The position numbers were made by a program, and so were the translations under genes. The notes beneath the pieces are model-generated. The model saw only the letters and a list, made by a program, of their open reading frames with translations, did not search any database and was not told where the DNA came from. From Salarias fasciatus (taxonomy: Eukaryota > Chordata > Actinopteri > Blenniiformes > Blenniidae), in assembly GCF_902148845.1 (NCBI RefSeq), contig NC_043758.1, positions 14,577,177-14,641,176 of the forward strand: a stretch of DNA of 64,000 bases. Direction: 5' to 3'. Of this stretch, positions 1 through 9,765 are shown in pieces; positions within the stretch are counted from its first letter, which is position 1, and each line of letters starts with the position of its first letter.

Positions 1-161
1 GCTGTGACAGGTGCTAAGTTGGCTTTTCCCTAGTTTCTTTTTTAGAAAATCAGCTATTTTAGGATTTGGTCTGCATTGTTTGGTAACTGTTTTTGTTCTG
101 TATCACCTTGCTTTAACACAAATTTTATTTACCATCTTTCTTCCCATGCGACTTCGTGAAG

Positions 162-2887
162 GTGATGCGAAGCTCAATGGCTAAAGTGGTGGTGGTATTC
201 TCTGCTGAGGGAGAAATGACGCCCTTCTTGAGAGATTACATGGAGGAGAACATCACTGGGATCCAGTGGGTGGCAAGTGAGGCTTGGGTCACTGCATCTG
301 TCTTTACAGGCAGCGAGTATGACCCCTACTTGGGAGGCACCATTGGTTTTGGAATAAGGAAAGGTCACATCTCCAGACTCAGCGACTACCTGCAGACGGT
401 AAACCCTCGGGTGTATCCCGATAATGTCCTGGTGGAAGAATTGTGGGAGGCTCTTTATGGCTGCAGTCCCTCAAAATCCGCACGATCACAGTTTCCGCCC
501 TGCTCAGGACAGGAGTCACTCCTGGAGCAGCATTCAGCCTACATGAATACTACAAGTCCACGAGTGGCCTATAATGTGTATAAGGCTGTGTATGCAGTGG
601 CTCATTCTCTGCACAACCTTCTTCTCTGTGAAGCGGGCAGTGGGCCTTTCCAAAACAACTCATGTGCTCAAAGCAACAACATATTCCCATGGCAGGTAAC
701 TGTCAGCCTTCATACTGTCACTGTGTTGCATTTAGATGTATTTTTCTTATATATTATATATTAATTGATGGCTTTCAAGCTCCAGTACTACCTCCAGGAA
801 GTGACATTTAACATTGGCGAAGAGGAGGTGAACTTTGACTTGAAAGGCGACTCCATCCCCTATTATGACATTATAAACTGGCAGAGGGGCTCAGGTGGAA
901 ACATTGAGTTCATCAACGTGGGGTTGTTTGATGGAACCAAACCTGCCGGTGAGGAGCTGGTGGTCCAAGGCGACAGGATAAAGTGGGCAGGGCATCAGAG
1001 TGAGGCAAGCTGCTCACACTGTGTTTTTACCTTCATCAGATGCCAACTGTTGAAGTTCTGTAGGTTGAGGTGGAGGTAAGTCAGGTGGGCAGGACAGTGA
1101 GGATCTGCTGTGAGTCTTTTTGCATTCATATAGTAAACTGCATTTAAACACAGTTCATTTCACATTGATTTTACATTCACAGTAAGATACTTTAAATGTT
1201 CAATTTAAATAAATGAATTAATGCATTAGTGTGTAAGTAATAGATGAATATTATAAATAATGTAAGGTGTGAAAAAAACTATGTCCACGGTAAAATGCAT
1301 GATATGCAGTTGGAATGTACTGTATTTATGTAACTGCTGTTGGAGAAAACCTATTAAAACAGGTGAAAAAGACACCAACATACGGATGTGAAATCAGAAG
1401 ATTTTTTTAAATGATATTGCTAATTTTCTAAACCTTATTTACTCCATGCAAATCATTCTGATGGAGATAAAATATAAGTACTTCAGTAAGCCAATAGATT
1501 TCGCAAAAAAAAAATCTTGAACCAGTAACTGTTTTGCCAAAGAAAAAGTCATTTTCAGTTCACACCTTCCAGTTTTTAATGTACAAAACATACAGTTTTC
1601 ATATTCAAGAATAAAACAAGTAGTGTCACAGCACGTAATGGTTCATTGTATAATTATAAAAGGATTTAATGCAATGATGTATTTTATGGTCCAGATGCTG
1701 GACCAGGTCAAAGCATTGAGCAGAGGAGGAACTCATCGTGTTCTTCTCCCCAGGTGCCGCTGTCTGTGTGCAGTGCCAGCTGTCTTCCAGGGTACCGGAA
1801 GGCTGTCCGTCGTGGGGAGCCTGTTTGCTGCTTTGACTGTGTACCATGTGACAGTGGCAAAATTAGCAATCAGACAAGTGAGCTTCAGAGAGACACGTCG
1901 AGTGTAATATTCTGTCCCAATTGTATTGGATACATTTCTGTAACTGAAAGGAATTGCTCTCTGTTTGTGACCCTGTCTGGTGTAGACTCAGTAGACTGCA
2001 CCGTTTGTCCAGAGGACTTCTGGTCCAACGACGACCGGACATCCTGCATTCCCAAGAAGGTGGAGTTCTTAGCCTATGACACACTGGGGATCATCCTGAC
2101 AGTCATCTCTGTGGTGGGCGCCTGTCTCACCATAGCTGTTTTCACAGTGTTCTTCTACCACAGAAACACAGCCATAGTCCGCGTGAATAATTCAGAGCTC
2201 AGCTTCTTCATCCTCTTCGCGCTGACACTGTGTTTTCTTTGCTGTCTCGTTTTCATCGGGGAGCCAACGTTTTGGTCCTGCATGCTCCGCCATACTGCCT
2301 TTAGCATCACATTTTCTCTTTGCATCTCATGCATCCTGGGGAAGACGCTGGTGGTGTTGGCTGCTTTCACTGCCACCAGGCCGGGGGACAACATAATGAA
2401 GTGGCTGGGCCCTAAGCAGCAGCGGGGTATCATTTTCAGCAGCACTCTGGTTCAAGTAGTAATCTGTGCCGCTTGGCTAATCGATGCTCCCCCTTATCCA
2501 TCCAGAAACACAAAATATGAACGATCCAAGATCATACTGGAGTGCAGTGTGGGATCCAGCCTGGCATTCTGGTGTGTTTTGGGCTATATTGGTCTTCAGG
2601 CCTGCCTCTGCTTTGTGTTGGCATTTCTGGCCAGGAAGTTACCAGGGAATTTCAACGAGGCCAGATTCATAACTTTTAGCATGCTGATCTTCTGCGCTGT
2701 GTGGCTGGCTTTCATCCCTGCTTATATCAGCTCCCCTGGAAATTATGCAGATGCAGTGGAGTCATTTGCAATTCTGGCTTCCAGCTTTGGCCTCTTGTTC
2801 TGTCTGTTTGCTCCAAAGTGTTACATTATTTTACTGAAGCCTGAGAAAAATACAAAACAACATTTAATGGGAAAAGAGAAGAAGTAG
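162..2887 (+). CDS. OlfC-A: V2R-like olfactory class C GPCR, 3' part (5' exons lie before the window)
   Basis: Exons read as 162-695, 780-1004, 1754-1877 and 1986-2887 (stop TAG). The first encodes the second half of the Venus flytrap domain with the VASEAW signature, whose Glu aligns with the acidic ligand contact of mGluRs. The second continues that domain. The third is the 124-bp cysteine-rich linker (CSASC, CCFDC). The last is the seven-helix domain with NNSELSFF and, near the C-terminus, PKCYIIL. The first exon starts midway through what is one longer exon in genes E-H, so an extra intron precedes it. The intron at 696-779 is only 84 bp. The intron at 1005-1753 appears to use a GC donor (GAG|GCAAGC); only this junction gives the same protein length as the paralogs. 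Phases agree (0,0,1) and no stop interrupts the frame. Family role, not shown here: an olfactory receptor, probably for amino acids. Whether the gene is intact depends on the missing 5' exons. Confidence 0.88.
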
Positions 2888-3040
2888 CTTGTGATTGCTT
2901 GCCATTAAAAATATTCTATTAGATTTTTAATGAATATTATTCCAGCATGATATCTCACTTATTTCACATTTAAATTGAGTAGGGTGTAGTAATCATATAA
3001 TGTGATGCAGAATTGACCCTATTGTACTGTGTATAAAGAA

Positions 3041-3046
3041 AATAAA
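3041..3046 (+). promoter_or_regulatory. Candidate poly(A) signal of OlfC-A
   Basis: AATAAA lies 154 bp after the OlfC-A stop codon. It is the first canonical hexamer in the AT-rich 3' flank. An ATTAAA-type variant lies closer to the stop, so site choice is uncertain. Confidence 0.45.
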
Positions 3047-3375
3047 CATGATTGTAAACAAGGAACTATGTGAATATCTGCCGGCACACAACAGTTTCTC
3101 TTTGGTGTTCCTACAGGTTAGTGGTTAAACATCTATTTTTCATAGACGAGAAAATAGATATAGATTATCTCCAAAAGTTTTGCCTTACTTGTGTTTGTTT
3201 TCTTGATGTTATTCAATGCGGCCAGCCTGTTGGCTGCACGGTATTAAAAGCAGATGTGGTGATTGTCAGTAATTTGTCCGGAGGTATTAAAGGGTGGATT
3301 AAATTCGCAAAATAAAAATAGAATATGAAACAAAAAAGTCCCACAATTGAATGCACATATGGGTACATTCCAAGG

Positions 3376-3416
3376 TTGTTTTTGGTCAATCCCACCATGG
3401 GATTGACCAAAAACAA
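3376..3416. repeat. Short perfect inverted repeat (19-bp arms, 3-nt loop)
   Basis: Arms 3376-3394 and 3398-3416 are exact reverse complements (left arm starts TTGTTTTTGGTC) and are separated by CCA. The hairpin sits between the 3' ends of the convergent genes A and B, about 490 bp after the A stop and 420 bp beyond the B stop. No adjacent T-run or target-site duplication identifies it as a terminator or a transposon. Confidence 0.75.
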
Positions 3417-3736
3417 ACTCAAACTTACAGTTAAATTTACATAACACAATGTACTGTTTTCTGAGCAGGATTTGTGCAACAGCATCTTCAGAACCTTCTC
3501 AACACAGATACTGAGCCTCCATAGGAATCACACACTTGTGATATTAAGTCATCACAAATTGCACCACAGGCTTGTTTCCATGGCTGACGCCTTTTCTGTC
3601 ATAATCAAGATTCAAACCTTGGCCATGAACAATAAACATCAAGGACATGATTTTGTATTTTACCAGAAAAAGGTTTTAAAAGATCCCTTAAAGTCCAGTT
3701 AAAGTTGCAAGAACCAAACATGTTTCTTCAGTTGTT

Positions 3737-3742
3737 TTTATT
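3737..3742 (-). promoter_or_regulatory. Candidate poly(A) signal of OlfC-B
   Basis: On the minus strand AATAAA lies about 91 bp downstream of the OlfC-B stop codon, a typical spacing for a short 3' UTR. Confidence 0.5.
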
Positions 3743-3832
3743 TGTTTCACATTAGGACATGCAATCTTTTTCAGTAGTGACAGAAAGTTGATTCATGAGT
3801 CTTTGATGGATATCTTAAATGCACATACATGC

Positions 3833-6303
3833 TTATCGCAGATATTTTCCCGTCATGCCTTTTTTAGTGTTTCTGTCAGGTTGAAATAAAATAATGTAGC
3901 ATTTAGGCACAAAAACACACAGTAACAACCCAAAGCTGGATGCTAATATGGCAAATATTTCCACGGCCACAGTGAACTTCCCGGGAGAGCTTACATGAGC
4001 TGGGATGAAGGAGATCCACACAGCCCAAAAAATCAACATGCTGAAAGTGATGAGCTTCGCCTCATTGAAAGTGTCAGGCAGTTTCCGTCCTAGGAATGCC
4101 AGAAGGAGACAGATGAAGGCCAGTAGGCCAATATAACCGAGGATGAGGTAAAACCCAGGAGGCCATGGCTCCTTACACTCCACAACAATCTGAAAAAGTA
4201 CAAGATATTGTCAGAAGTCAATTCACAGGATTAAACAAAGGATATTAGTAGTCAGTGATTTATTGAATCGCTTTAGACTACATTAATACCCATTAAAGTT
4301 CGCTGGTATGAAACTTGAACACTTGTTTTTTAAAGCTCAACTGTGGTATTGAGTGAAGCTCCTTACTTTTCCAGTTGAGGCCTGGTATGTTGGGTTCCTA
4401 AATGGGAAGGGAGGTGCACCCAGCAGCCAACCGGCACAGAGGCAAACCTGAGGCGAAGAGATAAAAAGACTGTTACTAGGAAAAACTCAAAGCAGACATT
4501 AATCAACAAACTGCGTGTAAATTTTTAAAGTTTTGATTTTCCTCCATTTACCTGTGGGACTGTAGTGCAGAGGATCAGAGTTCTCTGCTGGGAAGGCCCA
4601 AACAGCTTCAGAGCCCTGGAGCCAGGCACATTAGCCCGGAAAGCCAAGAGAACTACAATGGTCTTAACCAGGAGGCAGGACATGCAGAGGACAAAGCTGA
4701 TCCCGAATGCGGCCTGTCGGAGCCGGCACGTCCACACAGACGGCTGCCCGATGAAAACCAGAGAGCACAGGAAGCACAGTTTGAGAGAGAAGAGAAGTAA
4801 GAAGCTGATTTCTGAGTTGTTCGCTTTGACGATGGGTGTGGAGCGGAACCGGTGAAAGACACAGGTGATGACAGTTGTCAGGATGACGCCCAGCAGCGTG
4901 AGTGCAACCAGGATGATGCCCATAGTGTCATAGAAAGAGAGAAATTCTTCAATCCCCGCTACACATTTCACCTTCTCTCTGTCTGACCAGTAGTATTTGG
5001 GACACTTTGTGCACTCAGAGGAACCTTTGGGAACAAAGAAGAGTGTTTCTGTATTCTGTGTGACTTATGTTGGACTTTCCTAATAAACAAATACCAAATG
5101 TTGAATAGATATATAATTCCAGTTCACAAACAGTTTTTTAATGTTTTTTTTTTTACATGTGCCACTCTTAACAACTGAACAACAAACCTTGTTATAAGAA
5201 ATAGTAAAATATTTCACTTTTGACATCACTTTTGTTGTTTATGTTTTATTTGGAATGACATACATGATATATTTGTAAGATTTAAAAGTCATTGCATAAT
5301 CTTTATTTCAAGTTTGATACAAAGTATCAAATTATTCAGTTTTATATTTTGGTTACCGGTTTGGTTGCTGATCTCTCCATCTGCACAGGGCAGACAGTCA
5401 AAGCAGCAGAGAGGCTGTCCTGGCTGTATGGCCCTCCGACTACCAGGCAAACATGGAGGACTGCACTGTGACACTGGCACCTGGAGGATGACAGTCAAGC
5501 CGACATGTAAAAGTAACCTTTTTTTGTTTTTGTTTTCTTGCATGTGTAATAAAGTGTTTTAGAAGGTACCAAACTCAACAAAATAACATCATATTTCACA
5601 AACAGTGAAGTGCCAATGGAAGTACTACAACCATTTTGAACATATGATCCACCTGTGACTGCCCTCCTGTCCAGACAATAGTGCTCTGCTCTATCTGCAG
5701 CTGTCGTCCCAGTGGAGCTGAGCCATCATAGCTTCCTACTTTGATGAATCTAAACACAGAGGAAAATTAGAAAACGGTCCAATGAAGCCAAATGGTGCAA
5801 CCGACATCATCCTTTCACTCTTCTGTACTAGATCATCAGCCCATTATGCAGACACAAAGTCACTCATGCAAACCTTTTAGAATCACCAGTTAACCTCAAA
5901 TACAGTTTTAATTTTTATTTTTTTTTTTTAATTATTATTACAAGAGGAGACCATGGTACCTGGCGAAAAACTCATGTAAGCTCAGGAAAAACATGCAAAC
6001 TCTACAAACATTCAACTGGGGATATTCTCCCTGTTAAGTGAAGATGTGAAAAATTATAAGATGCACCTATAAAGTTGATTATTTTCAAAAAGTCAAAAAA
6101 GAATTTGTACCTGATTTCACCCCTCCTGTCCTTTTGCCAGTTGATAATATCATAAAGAGGAACCGGCTCTCCATTTGTGTCAAAATACACTTTCTCATCA
6201 AATTGATCAGTGAAATTCACTGTTTTCATATGGTGCAGCAGCTATATGGGACATAAGGAGAAGCAGGAGAAACAAGTTATTAAAAAAAAGCAAAAACATT
6301 ATC

Positions 6304-6344
<41 letters not shown>

Positions 6345-7248
6345 CCAACCTGCTCAGTGGTGAATGAGGTGTGTTTCTCACATTGTCCTTTTTCAGATTC
6401 TGCAGGATTACACTTCAGTAAGCTATGCAAAGCATGGGCAATGACATACACAGCTTTGTAGACATTATATGATATTCTGACCTGGGATACATCAGTGTAA
6501 CCACTGTTAGTGTACCTCAGATCCTCTGCACCTGTACACAACGGACCTTCAGCTTTATGGTTTTCATCAACTTTAAATGGGCTCTGTTGTCCATCAAAAG
6601 ACACAGAGCTGTTCTGAAAGTCTGTTTTATAGTCAAAAGCATTGAAATATGCAGCAATTTCTTTGGATTGCTTCTCTCGAAACTCGAGCTTACAGCCAAA
6701 TTGCTCTTCCCAGAACATGTTGACAAACTCCATCCCTGGTTTAGAGGAAGGACGCACATTCAAAAGAAACTCTTTTAACCCAGGAATTCTGACTCCAGGG
6801 AAGGAGAAGCCGACTGTGCCCTCTAAAAGTGGATGGAAGTGAGGTGAGGTCAACAGGCTGGCAGTCACCCAGGCCTCACTGGCTACCCACTGAATCCCAG
6901 TCACATTTCTCTGAGTGAGCTGCAAGAGCAGACACAGAGAAAAGCAATGCTGAGCATCAATGCATCTTATTTTTCTCAAAGTATGAATATTGTGTGTTGC
7001 ATTCCACCATATGATTTGATATCAAACTTACTTCTAAGAGCAGATCCAGCAATTGTCCCTCAGTGGCAAAAACAACCACAACATGTGCAGTCGAGCTCTG
7101 CAGCTTGTCGGCCATTTCTTGGATGTCAGCCGCAGTGGGGGATTTAGGGATCATGAGGTGAAAGGCCACACAACCACCCTGTTGGTGGAATTGGCTTGAG
7201 AAAGCTTGAATGCCATAGTGACTGTAGTCATCCTGAAAAAAAAGCGCG

Positions 7249-7282
<34 letters not shown>

Positions 7283-8921
7283 CACAAGTGCAAAAAACTG
7301 AAATCCTGATAATTTGTTGAACTGATTAATTGTATCGCTAAACACAAAAAGTTTTTATCTCACCGTGGTCCCAATCGTGCCCACCCAAAACCAGCCTAAG
7401 AAGGTGACCAGCTGTACAAGTCCTCTCACTTGAAAGAGGTCGCTCGGCACTGTTCTCAAGAATGATGGGTACATGTACTTGTCAGTTAGACAGGTACAAG
7501 TAGCAAAATAACTCACCTACAAGTAGATAGAGTTCATGTTATCCTCACAGATATACAATAAATATCAAAACATTTCTAAACACTGCTGCATGGCAGACTA
7601 CGAATGTTGAGAATGTAAGGAATGTATATGGGTCAGATGAAACCTGATGCCTCATCTTATCCTTTTTATTTCTCATTCTTACCAGTGGTATGTTGAAAGG
7701 GCCCAGAGTTTGAGCAACAGCTCTTGTTGGAGAAGAGGATGCAAGACCAATGACAGCAGGTACAGGCGATCCAGACAGACATTTGGTAGTTTCACCCTGT
7801 GCTGTGCTTCTCTCTGTTGCATTTTCAGTGTGTTTTCCACTTTTTTTAAGATTAAAAACCACAGGTTCAACTTCATAGCCTTTCATCTTTGTGACATTTA
7901 ATCTGTTTTCAGTCTCTGCTTTTTGTTTGACTGTGCTCATCCCAGTTTTGGAGTGACCGACTAAAGACAAAAGAGCTCGCAGGCTGGTGTGGACGTGGTC
8001 ACAGCTGTCCACAATCCGGTAGCCGAGTTTAATACCTGGTAACAGGCTGGAATTACTATTGATTTCCTCCACTGCAAACACCATTGTCATCATCCAGCGG
8101 AAGGCCCTGAGGTCAAAGCTGCACAAAATGTGATGAAGTTGAATACAATACAAAGTATGAATCATTCCAGTTGTAACTTACAGAGTACAATGGCAAAGAA
8201 TGATTCTTAAAAATTTAATTCAAACCAAACTACTGTAATATTTTATGAGATTAAAACATTAATATTTCGAGTGCATTTTCTGATTTGATTTTGTAATTTT
8301 TTAAAAAATTAAAACGTGATCTTATTTGTTCTGCTAATCAAAAATACAGTATCTTAGCTCATTATAAAGATATCAAAACATCAGAACATATCGAGATAAC
8401 AACATTGACATCTATGTGTCTGATTGTAGAAATAGATGAAAAAGACGGCAGAGTTTGAATGAAATTCCAGTATTGCTCTTCATGCACCTGTACACAGTGT
8501 GGTAGAAACATGCAGCTTTGTGTGTGAAATAGCAATTTTGTGTGCTTCCTTGCACTCACCCACTGCATGGTGTGTTCAGGGGTCTTCTTTGGAAGCTGTT
8601 GACTGGTTTCGACGCCACATAGTGCAGAGGGAATATCCCTCCGATGACTACATCCCCCTCAGAGTTAAAGGTCAGAGGCTCACTATTTCCCACTTTTACA
8701 CACTGCGGTAAACCAGAATCAGACAAATTCTGTCCCTCTGTCATTAAACCATTCCATATTTCATCTATATTTTCTACTTTTTCCACATCACTCACTTTCA
8801 CACTTTGATTTTTTCCTTCAGTAACAGCAACACCAGTTAAAATTATAAAAAGAAGACTAAAGAAAACAGAAATATGGAGACAAATTAAAGTTCCGAGAAG
8901 GCTTGGCTTCACCAACCCCAT
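3833..8921 (-). CDS. OlfC-B: complete V2R-like receptor with a split seven-helix region
   Basis: Exons in coding order: 8921-8560, 8118-7683, 7516-7364, 7232-7032, 6919-6350, 6241-6111, 5749-5653, 5480-5357, 5024-4552, 4447-4367 and 4189-3833. They total 2985 nt, giving 994 residues with all phases matching and no internal stop. The start ATG opens a hydrophobic signal peptide ([10 protein letters not shown]...). The Venus flytrap domain keeps FATC (its Thr aligns with mGluR1 Thr188) and VASEAW. The linker has the usual paired cysteines and the C-terminus has PKCYIIL. Oddities: the exon normally encoding the whole seven-helix domain is cut twice, between Q|V and K|I flanking an 81-bp exon near helix 5. 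The 228-nt exon 4 is also split (131+97). Exons 1 and 2 carry extra hydrophilic segments of roughly 35 and 47 residues relative to the paralogs. Family role: olfactory receptor, probably for amino acids. Confidence 0.9.
5953..6005. repeat. Relic of a common fish interspersed repeat
   Basis: The phrase AACATGCAAACTCTAC within this intron of OlfC-B matches the core of a widespread teleost SINE/LINE-tail family (around GGAGAACATGCAAACTCC). Similar relics occur near 40,385 and 61,640. The copy is short and degenerate, so its limits are approximate. Confidence 0.4.
6306..6341. repeat. (TC)n microsatellite in an OlfC-B intron
   Basis: A pure TC run lies 9 bp inside the intron that follows the 570-bp exon of OlfC-B. 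On the coding strand it reads (GA)n directly after the splice donor. Confidence 0.9.
7250..7279. repeat. (CA)n microsatellite in an OlfC-B intron
   Basis: A pure CA run lies just upstream, in coding sense, of the acceptor of exon 7232-7032. It reads (TG)n on the coding strand. Confidence 0.9.
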
Positions 8922-9050
8922 AAAGCCTGTGTGTGTGCTGGAGACAGGTCTCCAACATAGTCTGTGACAGGATAATGAGGTGGACTGCAATAAAAACTGT
9001 GAGCCTGACTTCATCTCTCTGATCATGTGAGTCATAACCACATTAACCAA

Positions 9051-9299
9051 TCACAGTGGAGGAAAAGCACCAGTGAATCAGTGGGCAGAATGATTGATAG
9101 GACTGGTTGTTAGAATCCCCTGATTGACTTGTATACCCCATACGGCTTATGAACAAATTTTCATTGACATTTGAAAGACAATAATGATATATATGACGTA
9201 TTTAGAAGTTCATCTTTTAACATCCTTGGAAAGCCAAAAAAGAAGAAAAAAAACCTTTGTTGGCTTTTACTGAAGTTTGTATGATTAAATCCGCCCCCC

Positions 9300-9334
<35 letters not shown>

Positions 9335-9765
9335 ACTAGACATCAAGACAAATGAAAAGCATTCTGCAGATTCATCGTCTGGTAAGCTGTCCAGAGTGTA
9401 TCCTGCACTTGCCCGGAGTGAGCTGAGATTGGCTCCAACAACTGTGACCTTGCACAGGATTAAGCATATAGAAGATAGGGGGATGGATGGATGGATGGAT
9501 GGATAAAAAACACCCACTTAGAACTTATAATTTTCACTTTAGTATGATGACAATTTTAGTAGGATGATCCTCCTGTCAGCATAGAAGTAATGAGGTATCT
9601 GGGATGGCATATTATGTATTGTCTCAATCTAAAACAATGCGGACCTTAACGTCAGTTTCGGGCTGGATGAAAGATGGATGCATTTGTGAACAAACTATTA
9701 CCACTGCCTTCATATAGAGGAAGAAAATCTTTTGGTTAACTGCTTCCACCTAGTGGATATGATAC
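9051..9765. other. 5' flank of OlfC-B with interspersed-repeat debris
   Basis: No gene is seen. 9291-9331 is a C-run followed by a long A-run. 9400-9502 resembles the 3' tail of a fish LINE/SINE family (GAGCTGAGATTGGCTCCA, then TTGCACAGGATTAAGC) ending in a (GGAT)n tract at about 9479-9502. The proximal promoter of OlfC-B should lie here or within 8922-9050, but no convincing TATA box was found. Confidence 0.5.

Larger units (their letters stand above)
2888..3832. other. Convergent intergenic spacer between OlfC-A and OlfC-B
   Basis: This AT-rich spacer lies between the stop codons of two genes that face each other. It holds both presumed 3' UTRs and the near-perfect hairpin described separately. 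No credible coding region is seen; short open frames here show no family resemblance. Confidence 0.6.

Noticed and set aside
1000-1005. GT donor for OlfC-A exon 4 at AGTGAG
   Set aside because: It would end the exon in a phase that does not match the next exon; the GC donor at 1005 keeps frame and length.
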